A stretch of 64,000 nucleotides of DNA from an uncultured Sphingosinicella sp. GTDB taxonomy: Bacteria > Pseudomonadota > Alphaproteobacteria > Sphingomonadales > Sphingomonadaceae. The stretch's first letter is position 1. Each line of letters begins with the position of its first letter. The notes beneath the pieces are model-generated. The model searched no databases and was not told where the DNA came from. It worked only from the letters and a program-made list of their open reading frames with translations. Below are positions 20,045-27,937 of this stretch, piece after piece. The stretch covers positions 37,482-101,481 of the forward strand of contig NZ_CADCWD010000015.1 in assembly GCF_902806315.1 (NCBI RefSeq), read 5' to 3'. The position numbers and the translations under genes are program-made.

Positions 20045-20344
20045 TCAGAAGCCCGTGGTCAGCATGTCGATGGCATTCATGATGGTGGCGTGCTCGTCGG
20101 CAAGGCTGCCGACGTTCAGCCCCAGCTCGCGAACGGGTATGGCTGCGGCGAACTGAGTAACCATCCGGAAGGGCGCGCCCTCGATCTCAAATTCCGGGTT
20201 TAGGCGCTCACCCGCTATCGGTGCCTCATCCGGCGACATGAGCGGGATGCAGAAGCGGGTGTTGAGGTGTCTGAGGATGTCTGCCTGGCAGTCCAGCAGG
20301 TAGCCCCCTCCGGAACGCGGTTCGAAGATATCGAAGCGCGCCAT
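20045..20344 (-). CDS. ccdB: CcdB family toxin
   Basis: A predicted gyrase-targeting toxin of 99 aa. It begins MARFDIFEPRSGGGYLLDCQADILRHLNTRFCIPL, matching the CcdB core pattern YLLDVQSD...LxTRxVIPL (this is the family's signature region). It ends IMNAIDMLTTGF, aligned with the F-plasmid C-terminus NAINLMFWGI, so the Trp and Ile of the gyrase-poisoning tip are replaced. The ATG shares one base with the ccdA stop (TGATG). coaBC begins three nt after its stop, so it is embedded in the ubi-coa operon. Confidence 0.87.
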   Translation of the reverse strand: MARFDIFEPRSGGGYLLDCQADILRHLNTRFCIPLMSPDEAPIAGERLNPEFEIEGAPFRMVTQFAAAIPVRELGLNVGSLADEHATIMNAIDMLTTGF

Positions 20345-20595
20345 CAGAACTGGCGATATTTCGCCAGCGGAAGGCCGTGCTTCTCCACAAACGCATTCGA
20401 CGACTCGATCGCCTCGCGGTTCTCCTCGATCCAGCGTTCCGCCCGGGTCTTTGCCACCGTCGCCTCAAGCCCGCTTTCGCAGGCTTGCGAGATGTTGATG
20501 TCCAGCCGACGCGCTTCCTCGATCAGGTTGGTGGGAAGAGACACGTTTGTGGCCCGCCGTGTCGCGGGCTTTGCTGCTCGGGATGTCATGCGCAT
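20344..20595 (-). CDS. ccdA: CcdA family antitoxin
   Basis: An 83-aa antitoxin. The N-terminal part (RRATNVSLPTNLIEEARRLD) is the ribbon-helix-helix DNA-binding domain. The C-terminal part (AERWIEENREAIESSNAFVE, then HGLPLAKYRQF) is the classic CcdA toxin-neutralising tail. ATGs at 20595 and 20589 are both possible starts. The first lies inside a palindrome that is probably its own operator. ubiB ends 25 nt upstream. Confidence 0.9.
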   Translation of the reverse strand: MRMTSRAAKPATRRATNVSLPTNLIEEARRLDINISQACESGLEATVAKTRAERWIEENREAIESSNAFVEKHGLPLAKYRQF

Positions 20596-20608
20596 GATCT
20601 ATGCGCAT
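20588..20608 (-). promoter_or_regulatory. Twin ATGCGCAT palindromes at the ccdA start, probable CcdA operator
   Basis: Two copies of the self-complementary octamer ATGCGCAT occupy 20588-20595 and 20601-20608, 13 nt from centre to centre. The first contains the ccdA start codon and extends to the 12-mer TCATGCGCATGA. On the minus strand a weak -35 (TTGAAC) and -10-like TAGATC with a 17-nt spacer end inside the repeats. Binding of CcdA or a CcdA-CcdB complex here would repress the module. Confidence 0.55.
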
Positions 20609-20620
20609 CAGAGGGCAAGT

Positions 20621-22153
20621 TCAAGTTGCGAGCAGTGTCGCTGCAACCGCCAGAGCCGCAGAGAGGAGTGCGGTAAAAACGTAGCTCCCATATCGCCGCG
20701 GCTGCACCACCACGACATCCGGCAGCGGCGGGGAAGGCGGCGCCGCTCCCGGCGGCGGATAGTAATGATCGATGCGCCGGATGAGCTCCGGGATTTTGCG
20801 GAGCGTCCGCCAGTTGCGCACCAGCTCGTCCGCCAGCGCCGTCTCCGGCCCGAATTCGCTCCTCAGCCATTCGCGCAGGAACGGCTCGGACGTTTCCCAC
20901 ATGTTGATGTCGGGATCGAGCGCGGTCGCGACGCCTTCCTCCATCACCATCGTCTTCTGGAGGAGGAGCAGGTGGGGCTGCGTCGGCATGTCGAAGTCGC
21001 GCGTGATCGTGAACAGCCCGTCGAGCATCTGCCCGACCGATATGTCCTTCACCGGAAGCCCGCGGATCGGCTCGCCCACGGCGCGCAAGGCGGTGGCGAA
21101 CTCCTCCACATTGTGGTGGGCGGGCACATATTGCGCCTCGAAATGGATCTCGGCGACCCGCCGGTAATTGCCGGTGATGAGCCCGTACAGGATCTCCGCC
21201 AGCCAAAGCCTGGCCTGCCGGTCGACACGGCCCATGATTCCGAAGTCGATCGCCGCCAGCCGCCCGTCGGGAAGCGCGAACAGATTGCCCTGGTGAAGAT
21301 CGGCGTGGAAGAAGCCGTCCACCACGGCCTGGCGGAGAAAGGCGCGCACCAGCGTCTCGGCGAGTGCCTTCAGGTCGTGGCCCGCATCGATCAGCGCCTG
21401 CCGGTCGGTGAGCTTAATGCCTTCGATCCACTCCAGCGTCATCACGCGGCGGGCGCTCCGGCTCCAGTCGATCTCGGGTACGTAGAAGCCGCTCTCCGCC
21501 TCCATGCCCTCGCGCAGCTCCGAAGCGGACGCCGCCTCGCGCCGGAGGTCGAGTTCGCGGGTGGTCCACTGCCGGAAATGCGCGATGACGAGGCGGGGCC
21601 GCAGCCGCGCCGCTTCGCCGCCCATTCTTTCGACCTGCGCCGCCGCCCATTCATAGGTGTCGAGCGCCTGGGCGAAATCCGCCTCGATGCCTGGCCGCAG
21701 CACCTTAACGGCGACTTGGCGGCCATTGGTCGTGACGGCACGGTGAACCTGTGCGATCGAGGCGGCGCCGACCGGCTCCGGATCGAATTCGGCGAAGAAC
21801 TTGTCGAGCGGCCCCTCCAGCGCAAGCTCCACCGAAGCCCTGATCTGCTCGAACGGGGCGGGGGGAAGCGCGTCCTGCAGCCGGGTGAGATCCCGCGCCG
21901 CCTCGTCGCCGACCAAATCGGGCCGCGTCGCCAGCGCCTGCCCAAGCTTGATCGCCGCCGGGCCGATCTGCTGGAAAGCCGTGGCATAATTGGGCACGCG
22001 CGGAATGCGCGCTCCGAAGCGGGCGATCCGCGCCAGGCGCCGCACGGGCGCCGGCGTATTGGGATCGCGCTCAATGCCGCGCAACGCGCCGTGCCGCGCC
22101 AGCACGCGCCCCCACCTCAGCAGGCGCCAGACATGGACGGCGGGAGCGGTCAA
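20621..22153 (-). CDS. ubiB: Ubiquinone biosynthesis protein UbiB (ABC1/ADCK-type atypical kinase)
   Basis: A membrane-associated kinase-like ATPase needed for ubiquinone synthesis. The 510-aa protein has the family-specific KxGQ motif (AAIKLGQALATRPDLVG), VGAASIAQVHRA, the kinase-like loop GFFHADLHQGNLF, and the metal-binding AIDFGIMG. A C-terminal hydrophobic helix (VFTALLSAALAVAATLLAT) anchors it. The start is a TTG (22153) overlapping the ubiE stop as TTGA, so it is coupled to ubiE. Confidence 0.95.
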   Translation of the reverse strand: MTAPAVHVWRLLRWGRVLARHGALRGIERDPNTPAPVRRLARIARFGARIPRVPNYATAFQQIGPAAIKLGQALATRPDLVGDEAARDLTRLQDALPPAPFEQIRASVELALEGPLDKFFAEFDPEPVGAASIAQVHRAVTTNGRQVAVKVLRPGIEADFAQALDTYEWAAAQVERMGGEAARLRPRLVIAHFRQWTTRELDLRREAASASELREGMEAESGFYVPEIDWSRSARRVMTLEWIEGIKLTDRQALIDAGHDLKALAETLVRAFLRQAVVDGFFHADLHQGNLFALPDGRLAAIDFGIMGRVDRQARLWLAEILYGLITGNYRRVAEIHFEAQYVPAHHNVEEFATALRAVGEPIRGLPVKDISVGQMLDGLFTITRDFDMPTQPHLLLLQKTMVMEEGVATALDPDINMWETSEPFLREWLRSEFGPETALADELVRNWRTLRKIPELIRRIDHYYPPPGAAPPSPPLPDVVVVQPRRYGSYVFTALLSAALAVAATLLAT

Positions 22154-22878
22154 ATCTTCCAGCCGCTGTGGATCGCGACCGCCCCGCCCAGGATCGGCTC
22201 GACCCGTACCTGCGCGAAGCCGGCACGTTCGATCATCGCCTTGAACTCGGCCATGGACGGGAAGCGGCGGATCGATTCAACGAGGTAGCGGTAGCTCGCC
22301 TCGTCCTGCGCCACCGCCTTGCCGAGCCGGGGCACCACATGGTGCGAGTAAGCGTCATAGGCTTCGCGGAAGCCGGGCCAGGTGGTGGTCGAAAATTCGA
22401 GGCAGAAGAAGCGCCCGCCGATGCGAAGCACGCGGTGCGCCTCGGCCAGCGCCTGATCGATATGCGTGACGTTCCGAATGCCGAAGGCGATCGTGTAGGC
22501 GTCGAACGTCAGGTCCGGAAAGGTCAGCGTCTCGGCATTCTCCTCTGCCCAAACGAGGCCCTCGACGCCTTGATCGCCCGCGCGCTCGATGCCGACCTGC
22601 AGCATGTCCGGGTTGATGTCGGCGACTGTCACCTGGGCGCCGCTCTGCGCGATCCGGAAGGCGATGTCCCCGGTGCCGCCCGCCATGTCGAGGATCGTCT
22701 CGCGCGGCTGCGGCTTCAGGCGACGCACGAACTGGTTCTTCCAGTGCCGGTGCATGCCGCCCGACATGAGGTCGTTCATGAGATCGTAGCGTGAAGCCAC
22801 GCGCGAGAAGACGCTGCCGACGCGGCGCGTCTTCTCCTGCGGGTCGACGCTCTCGTTGCCGAAAGAAACCTTGTCCAT
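22150..22878 (-). CDS. ubiE: Demethylmenaquinone/demethylubiquinone C-methyltransferase
   Basis: A SAM-dependent C-methyltransferase of ubiquinone synthesis. The 242-aa product begins MDKVSFGNESVDPQEKTRRV and has VFSRVASRYDLMNDLMSGG (UbiE signature 1), the SAM loop ILDMAGGTGDIAF, and RIGGRFFCLEFS. The ATG at 22878 fits the family start. The frame is open for another 300 codons upstream, but that is the antisense of mutM. It is the first gene of ubiE-ubiB-ccdAB-coaBC. Confidence 0.97.
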   Translation of the reverse strand: MDKVSFGNESVDPQEKTRRVGSVFSRVASRYDLMNDLMSGGMHRHWKNQFVRRLKPQPRETILDMAGGTGDIAFRIAQSGAQVTVADINPDMLQVGIERAGDQGVEGLVWAEENAETLTFPDLTFDAYTIAFGIRNVTHIDQALAEAHRVLRIGGRFFCLEFSTTTWPGFREAYDAYSHHVVPRLGKAVAQDEASYRYLVESIRRFPSMAEFKAMIERAGFAQVRVEPILGGAVAIHSGWKI

Positions 22879-22928
22879 CGACGGCGCCTCTAGCAGGGGA
22901 ATCCAAGGTTTGGCAGGTCCCAAACGTC

Positions 22929-23005
22929 CGCTCGTCCCGAGCGTAGTCGAGGGGCGCTGGCAAGATCTCATCACGGGCGCCCCTCGACTTCGCTCGGGAC
23001 GAGCG
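22929..23005. repeat. Large inverted repeat (29-nt arms) between ubiE and mutM
   Basis: The arm at 22929-22957 and the arm at 22977-23005 are reverse complements with one mismatch, separated by 19 nt. Each contains CGCTCGTCCCGAGCG-like and CCCCTCGAC sequence. It fills the short space between the divergent ubiE and mutM starts. This resembles dispersed palindromic (REP-like) elements I recall from sphingomonad genomes. It would form a strong hairpin in transcripts from either strand. Confidence 0.75.
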
Positions 23006-23019
23006 ATTAGGGCGTCGCG

Positions 23020-23832
23020 GTGCCTGAGCTTCCCGAAGTCGAGACGACAGTGCGTGGCCTTCGTCCCGTGCTCGAGGGCCGCCGGCTCGTTTCCGTGGAG
23101 GCACGGCGCGCGGACTTGAGGCGCGCCTTTCCCGTCGACCTTCGCCAGCGATTGACCGGCGCAACGGTGACCGCGCTCTGGCGCCGAGCGAAATACGGCC
23201 TGATCGATACCGACCGCGGAGACACGCTCGTCTTCCATCTCGGCATGTCCGGGAGATGGCGCATCGATCCGGGTGAGCTTGGAGCGCACGATCACCTCGT
23301 GCTCGACACCGACGCCGATCGGCGGTTGGCGCTCAACGATCCCAGGCGGTTCGGTTCGGTCGATCTGGTTCGAAGCGAGGAGCTCCAGGATTACGAGCCC
23401 TTCCGGAAAATGGGCCCGGAACCGCTCGGCGACGCACTTTCCGCCGATTACCTCGCCGAAGCGCTGAAAGGGCGCTCGGCTCCCATCAAGGCCCTGCTCC
23501 TCGATCAGCGCATCGTGGCCGGGCTCGGCAACATCTATGTCTGCGAGGCGCTCCACATGGCCGGCATCGCGCCGGGGCGGGCAGGGGGGCGGATCGGCCG
23601 CGATCGGCTCGCTCGGCTGGTCGATGCCATCAAGGCGGTTCTGCTCGCCGCGATCGAGGCGGGCGGCTCCACACTCCGCGACTATGCCCGCCCCGACGGC
23701 GAACTCGGCTACTTCTCCAAGCAATGGCGCGTCTATGGCCGGGAAGCGGAGCCTTGCGGCTGCGGCGCTCCGATCCGGCGCCGGGCGGAGGGCGGCCGCT
23801 CGACCTTCTACTGCGCGCGCTGCCAACGCTAG
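23020..23832 (+). CDS. mutM: Formamidopyrimidine-DNA glycosylase
   Basis: Removes 8-oxoguanine and formamidopyrimidines and nicks the abasic site. The 270-aa protein begins (M)PELPEVETTVRGLRP, with the catalytic Pro and Glu after the initiator. It has LGMSGRW, NDPRRFGSVDL, LLDQRIVAGLGNIYVCE and the C-terminal zinc finger (CGCGAPIRR then FYCARCQR). The start is GTG at 23020, 14 nt after the end of the inverted repeat. Confidence 0.97.
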   Translation: MPELPEVETTVRGLRPVLEGRRLVSVEARRADLRRAFPVDLRQRLTGATVTALWRRAKYGLIDTDRGDTLVFHLGMSGRWRIDPGELGAHDHLVLDTDADRRLALNDPRRFGSVDLVRSEELQDYEPFRKMGPEPLGDALSADYLAEALKGRSAPIKALLLDQRIVAGLGNIYVCEALHMAGIAPGRAGGRIGRDRLARLVDAIKAVLLAAIEAGGSTLRDYARPDGELGYFSKQWRVYGREAEPCGCGAPIRRRAEGGRSTFYCARCQR

Positions 23833-23894
23833 AAACGCCGGCCCTGGAAATGGTTGACCGAAGCGGCCTTACGCCTTAGATGGCGCGCTTGAGC

Positions 23895-23920
23895 GGGTGC
23901 GGCCTTTGCCGCGCCCTTTT
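23895..23920 (+). terminator. Rho-independent terminator of mutM
   Basis: GGGTGCGGC (23895-23903) pairs with GCCGCGCCC (23908-23916) with one T-G wobble and a four-nt loop, followed by TTTT (23917-23920). It is followed by rpsT. Confidence 0.8.
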
Positions 23921-23949
23921 CATTTACATCGCTACGAGGCAGTTAGAAG

Positions 23950-24213
23950 ATGGCGAATACGCCGCAGGCAAAGAAACGCATCCGTCGCAACGAGCGCCGC
24001 GCCGAAGTCAACGGCGCACGCGTCAGCCGCATCCGCACCTTCGTGAAGCAGGTCGAGGCCGCGCTCGCGAGCGGCGACAAGGCGACCGCGGAAGCCGCGA
24101 TTCGCCGCGTCCAGCCGGAGATGATGCGCGGCGTCGCCAAGGGCGTCGTTCACAAGAACACCGCCTCGCGCAAGATTTCGCGCCTTTCCAAGCGGATCGC
24201 CGCCCTCGGCTGA
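23950..24213 (+). CDS. rpsT: 30S ribosomal protein S20
   Basis: An 87-aa basic helical protein that binds 16S rRNA. It begins [21 protein letters not shown] and contains [19 protein letters not shown], typical of bacterial S20. It is flanked by terminators on both sides, so it is transcribed alone from the region around 23921-23949 or from within mutM. Confidence 0.98.
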   Translation: MANTPQAKKRIRRNERRAEVNGARVSRIRTFVKQVEAALASGDKATAEAAIRRVQPEMMRGVAKGVVHKNTASRKISRLSKRIAALG

Positions 24214-24240
24214 TCGCCTGCGAAAATTGGTCCAAGACGA

Positions 24241-24268
24241 ACCCGCCGGTGCTTCCGGCGGGTTTTTC
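24241..24268 (+). terminator. Rho-independent terminator of rpsT
   Basis: ACCCGCCGG (24241-24249) and CCGGCGGGT (24255-24263) form a perfect 9-bp stem with loop TGCTT, followed by a T-rich tail (24263-24270). Confidence 0.93.
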
Positions 24269-24270
24269 TT

Positions 24271-24620
24271 TGGCTCGGAGCCGAGGTTAACCTTTTTTAA
24301 GCTTTTCCCGCGATTCGCGCGAATGTGACAGTCGTGTCATACGCCGTAACCGCTTCAACTTTGGCCAGAAACCGCCGATTTCTGCACTTTCCACGCTTTT
24401 GCGTGTCAACGGCATTTATTTCACTTAGGTGAAAATTTTGGCGTTGCCGGGCCGCCGATCCGCTCCCTACAAAAGCCTTCCTCCCGGCGGACGAATCTCC
24501 AAAGGGCAGGCAACACAGCAAGACGATATTCGCAGTCGGCCGCACGGGGGTGTTTGGCCGGGCGGGGGAGAGTTTGCTTAAAAGCCGCCACTGGCGGCAC
24601 TAGGATGAGGGGGTACGTGC
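24271..24620 (+). promoter_or_regulatory. 350-nt dnaA upstream region with two palindromes, GANTC sites and a TTAA pair
   Basis: No gene is visible here. The stretch is AT-rich compared with its surroundings. It holds TTAA-N6-TTAA (24287-24300), close to a CtrA box but one base short. It also has TGACA-N4-TGTCA (24326-24339), TTTCAC-TTAG-GTGAAA (24419-24434), and two GANTC sites (24312-24316 and 24493-24497), the CcrM methylation target in alphaproteobacteria. I saw no cluster of DnaA boxes. The dnaA promoter must lie here. Confidence 0.55.
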
Positions 24621-26030
24621 GTGAGCCAGACGCCGGCCAGTAGTGTAGCTTTGCTTGAGCAGAACAGGGTTCCCGAGCCGGTCGCGGCCGCTTGGGAGAT
24701 GATCCGGGCGGGTCTCCGCCGCGATTGCGGATCGCGCACCTTCGATGGCTGGCTTCGGCCGGTCACGCTTGGCGGCTTCGATGTCGACACCGGCACGGTC
24801 CGGCTCGAACTCCCGTCCCAGTTCATGGCCGATTGGGTGCAGACCCACTTCGCCGACCGGCTGGCGCTTGCATGGCGCACCGCAATCCCCTCGGTCCGCA
24901 ACGTCGCCATCCGCGCCGGTGTGGAAGGACCGCGCACCGCCGCCACCGTGCAGATCCCGGCGGCAGAGCCCGACGAGGCACCGGCCGAAGAGCAAGGCGG
25001 CCTTTATGCTCCGCAGCTCGAGCCCCGCTATCGCTTCGAGAGCTTCGTCGTCGGCAAGGCGAACGAGGTCGCCTTCAACGCCGCCCGCACGCTCGCCAAC
25101 ACCGAGAATGTCGCCTTCAACCCGCTCTTCATCCATGGCGGCACCGGGCGCGGCAAGACCCACCTCCTGCACGCCATTGGTCACGAATTCCGCGTCCGCC
25201 GCCCTGGCGCGCGCATCATCTACATGTCGGCCGAAAAGTTCATGGTTGAGTTCGTGGCCGCTCTGCGCGCCAACGAGACCATCAAGTTCAAGCAGCAGCT
25301 TCGCTCCGCCGACCTGCTGATGATCGACGACGTCCAGTTCATCGCCGGCAAGGAATCGACCCAGGAAGAATTCTTCCACACGATGAACGAGATCATCTCG
25401 GCGGGCCGCCGCCTGGTGATCAGCTCGGACCGTGCGCCGCAGGACCTGGACGGCATTGAGCCGCGCATCCTCTCGCGCCTCTCCTGGGGCCTCGTCGCCG
25501 ACATCAACCAGGCGGACCTGGAGCTCCGGCTCAGCATCATCCTGAAGAAGCTCGAAGCGCTTCCTGACGTGAAGGTGCCTCAGGACGTCGTCATGTTCCT
25601 GGCCAAAAGGATCAGCTCGAACGTCCGCGAGCTGGAAGGCGCGCTCAACCGCATCGCCGCTTATGCGATGATGAGCGGCCGCACGATCGACCTCGACTTC
25701 TGCAATGAAGTGCTGGCCAACGTGCTGCGCGCCAACCAGCGCCGCATCTCGATCGACGAGATCCAGAGCAAGGTCTCCGACCATTACCGCATCCGCAAGG
25801 CCGAGATGACCTCGGCCCGGCGCGCGCGCGAAGTGGCTCGCCCCCGGCAGGTCGCCATGTATCTGTCGAAGCAGCTGACGCCGCGCTCGCTGCCCGAGAT
25901 CGGGCGCCGCTTCGGCGGGCGCGACCACACCACCGTCATTCACGCCGTCCGACAGATCGAGAAGCTCCGCGCCGCCGATGCGGAACTGGACGCCGACATT
26001 CGCCTGCTGACGAGACAGCTCGAAAGCTAG
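24621..26030 (+). CDS. dnaA: Chromosomal replication initiator protein DnaA
   Basis: The AAA+ initiator that opens oriC. The 469-aa protein has domain I near residues 20-90 ([20 protein letters not shown]). Its AAA+ domain has Walker [10 protein letters not shown] (about residues 173-181), Walker [11 protein letters not shown] and the Arg-finger-containing [10 protein letters not shown]. The C-terminal helix-turn-helix ends in the DnaA signature [15 protein letters not shown]. Walker A has Thr-Gly-Arg where many DnaAs have Val-Gly-Leu. The start is GTG at 24621. It has its own terminator; dnaN is not adjacent, as usual in alphaproteobacteria. Confidence 0.98.
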   Translation: MSQTPASSVALLEQNRVPEPVAAAWEMIRAGLRRDCGSRTFDGWLRPVTLGGFDVDTGTVRLELPSQFMADWVQTHFADRLALAWRTAIPSVRNVAIRAGVEGPRTAATVQIPAAEPDEAPAEEQGGLYAPQLEPRYRFESFVVGKANEVAFNAARTLANTENVAFNPLFIHGGTGRGKTHLLHAIGHEFRVRRPGARIIYMSAEKFMVEFVAALRANETIKFKQQLRSADLLMIDDVQFIAGKESTQEEFFHTMNEIISAGRRLVISSDRAPQDLDGIEPRILSRLSWGLVADINQADLELRLSIILKKLEALPDVKVPQDVVMFLAKRISSNVRELEGALNRIAAYAMMSGRTIDLDFCNEVLANVLRANQRRISIDEIQSKVSDHYRIRKAEMTSARRAREVARPRQVAMYLSKQLTPRSLPEIGRRFGGRDHTTVIHAVRQIEKLRAADAELDADIRLLTRQLES

Positions 26031-26070
26031 GGGCGGGAAGCAGCCGTTGTTCTGGCTGCTGGGCAAGGAT

Positions 26071-26100
26071 AGGGGAGAGCGCGCACACACTCTCCCCTTT
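26071..26100 (+). terminator. Rho-independent terminator of dnaA
   Basis: AGGGGAGAG (26071-26079) and CTCTCCCCT (26090-26098) form a perfect 9-bp stem with a 10-nt loop, followed by TTTCTTGT. Confidence 0.88.
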
Positions 26101-26115
26101 CTTGTATGCGTATGC

Positions 26116-26138
26116 GCCTGAAAGTGGGCCTTTCAGGC
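26116..26138. other. Perfect stem-loop between convergent dnaA and the DUF4136 gene
   Basis: GCCTGAAAG (26116-26124) pairs with CTTTCAGGC (26130-26138) around a five-nt loop. It lies eight nt beyond the DUF4136 gene's stop. No clear T-tract follows on the minus strand. It probably stabilises or ends that transcript. Confidence 0.45.
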
Positions 26139-26145
26139 GGTTGGT

Positions 26146-26826
26146 TTAGCCGCGTCCGCGCGGTGGGTTCGGCACGGTGATGCGTACCGTCTCGCCCGAG
26201 CGCCCGGGGAAGTTCGTGAACATCGCCTCGACGAGGTTCGGGACCAGCACCTGCAGTTCGTCCGTGCGCGAGCGCGCCTTGGCGGTGCCTTCGAACAGCG
26301 ACTGGCCGTCGGCGGTGCGCTTGATGTCCATGTCGAGATAGCTCGTATAAACGGTGTAGCTGCGCACTTCCGGATAGTCGAAGCCCGAACCCCAGAAGGG
26401 ATCGTTCCAGCCATAATAAAAGGGATGATGCCGGCGGCCGAAATAGCCGAAGCGCGAATAATAAGGTCGGTAGAAGCCGCCATATCCGAACCCGCCGCCG
26501 AAGCCGGTGCCCGGATAGGTCACCACCTTCTGCTGGCCCTGATCGACACCGTAATCCAGCGACACCACAAAGTTCGCGGCTGCTGGCGTCGCAGCCGGAT
26601 TGAAGCCTTGCGCCGCCAGCTGCCGGCCGACGAGCTCCGCATAACGGGAGAATTCGAGGCCGCCCTGGTTGCGCGGGTTGGCGGGCTGGATGAAGAAGGT
26701 CTGGCCCTGCGGAACCGGCATGGCCTGGAAACGCGAAACCTGAGTCGGCAGACCGGTTGCGCAGCCGGACAGGGCAAGCAACGCCGCGGGTGCTGCCAGC
26801 GTGAGAAGCTTCTTGGATAAAGACAT
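26146..26826 (-). CDS. DUF4136 lipoprotein
   Basis: A 226-aa predicted lipoprotein. The signal peptide MSLSKKLLTLAAPAALLALS ends in lipobox LSGC. DUF4136 features include the N-terminal strand around FQAMPVPQGQTFFIQP and the C-terminal DMDIKRTADGQSLFEGTAKA. A Gly/Tyr/Phe-rich insert (FGGGFGYGGFYRPYYSRFGY and following) lies mid-protein. The ATG at 26826 follows AAGGG. Function is unknown; it is expected at the outer membrane. Confidence 0.85.
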   Translation of the reverse strand: MSLSKKLLTLAAPAALLALSGCATGLPTQVSRFQAMPVPQGQTFFIQPANPRNQGGLEFSRYAELVGRQLAAQGFNPAATPAAANFVVSLDYGVDQGQQKVVTYPGTGFGGGFGYGGFYRPYYSRFGYFGRRHHPFYYGWNDPFWGSGFDYPEVRSYTVYTSYLDMDIKRTADGQSLFEGTAKARSRTDELQVLVPNLVEAMFTNFPGRSGETVRITVPNPPRGRG

Positions 26827-26944
26827 GAGAACGCGCCCTTTCTCGAGCAGGTCGAGTGAGTGATATAGAGTATCGCGCGCATATCGCCAAGCCGCTGAAC
26901 GGTTGCTGAAGAGCGGTGAGCCGTGAGGCCCCGAGAGAGAAAGG

Positions 26945-27937
26945 TTAGCGGCGGAGTCCGGTGGCGCGGTAGGCGGCATCGAGCGTCGGCTGCGCACGTG
27001 CGCGCGCTTTCTCCGCCCCGCGCGCGAGGATGCTGTCGAGCTCGCCCGGATCCGCCCTGAACCCGTCGAGTCGCGCCTTGATCGGCCGCAGTGTTTCCAC
27101 GAGCACGTCGGCCAGCGCCGGCTTGAAAGCGCCGAAGCCCTGGCCAGCGAAGCGCGCGAGCACCTGCTGCGGCTCCTCGTCCGACAGCGCCGCATGGATC
27201 AGCACCAGGTTCTTGGCCTCCGGCCGTCCTTCGAGCGCGTCCATGCTCTCCGGCAGCGGCTCCGCATCGGTCTTGGCCTTGCGCACCTTCTGCGACACCG
27301 CGTCCGCGTCGTCCGTAAGATTGACCCGGCTCATGTCCGACGGGTCGGACTTCGACATCTTCGCGTTGCCGTCGCGCAGGCTCATGATGCGTGCGGCGGT
27401 CTGGCCGATCAGCGGCTCGGGGAGGGTGAACAGCTCGACTTGGTAGTCCGCGTTGAACTTGGCTCCGATGTCCCGCATCAGCTCGACATGCTGCTTCTGG
27501 TCCTCGCCGACCGGAACGTGGCTCGCCTGATAGAGCAGCACATCCGCCGCCTGCAGCACGGGATAGGCGAACAGGCCGACGCTCGCGCCCTCGCGGTTCT
27601 TGCCGGACTTCTCCTTGAACTGCGTCATCCGGTTGAGCCAGCCGATCCGGGCCACGCAGTTGAAGATCCAGGCGAGCTCGGGGTGCGCCGGCACCGCCGA
27701 ATGCGCGAACAGGGTCGACCGCTCAGGATCGATCCCGCAGGCGAGCAAGGCGGCCGCCATTTCGCGCACGTTCGCCGCCAGCTCGGCGGGATCGTTGAAG
27801 ACGGTGATGGCGTGCAAGTCGGCCAGGAAAAACAGGCATTCCGCCTCGTCCTGCATCTGCACCCAGCGTTTGATGGCGCCCAGATAATTGCCGAGATGGA
27901 GGTTGCCGGTCGGCTGGATCCCGGAAACGACTCTCAC
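26945..27937 (-). CDS. trpS: Tryptophanyl-tRNA synthetase
   Basis: Class Ic aminoacyl-tRNA synthetase, 330 aa. It shows [20 protein letters not shown] (HIGH-like HLGN), [11 protein letters not shown] and the KMSKS loop ([13 protein letters not shown]). The start is GTG at 27937, overlapping the murJ stop as GTGA. The frame is open far upstream but only as the antiframe of murJ. Confidence 0.97.
   Translation of the reverse strand: MRVVSGIQPTGNLHLGNYLGAIKRWVQMQDEAECLFFLADLHAITVFNDPAELAANVREMAAALLACGIDPERSTLFAHSAVPAHPELAWIFNCVARIGWLNRMTQFKEKSGKNREGASVGLFAYPVLQAADVLLYQASHVPVGEDQKQHVELMRDIGAKFNADYQVELFTLPEPLIGQTAARIMSLRDGNAKMSKSDPSDMSRVNLTDDADAVSQKVRKAKTDAEPLPESMDALEGRPEAKNLVLIHAALSDEEPQQVLARFAGQGFGAFKPALADVLVETLRPIKARLDGFRADPGELDSILARGAEKARARAQPTLDAAYRATGLRR

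Noticed and set aside
22879..23826. A 300-codon N-terminal extension of UbiE
   Set aside because: It is antisense to mutM and crosses the inverted repeat. UbiE's conserved start is at 22878.
24287..24300. A CtrA box upstream of dnaA
   Set aside because: The spacing is TTAA-N6-TTAA, one base short of the consensus, and it lies beside the T-tract of the rpsT terminator. It was kept only as a note in the dnaA region.
24271..24620. A replication origin next to dnaA
   Set aside because: No cluster of DnaA boxes (TTATNCACA-like) was seen, and in alphaproteobacteria oriC is usually near hemE rather than dnaA.
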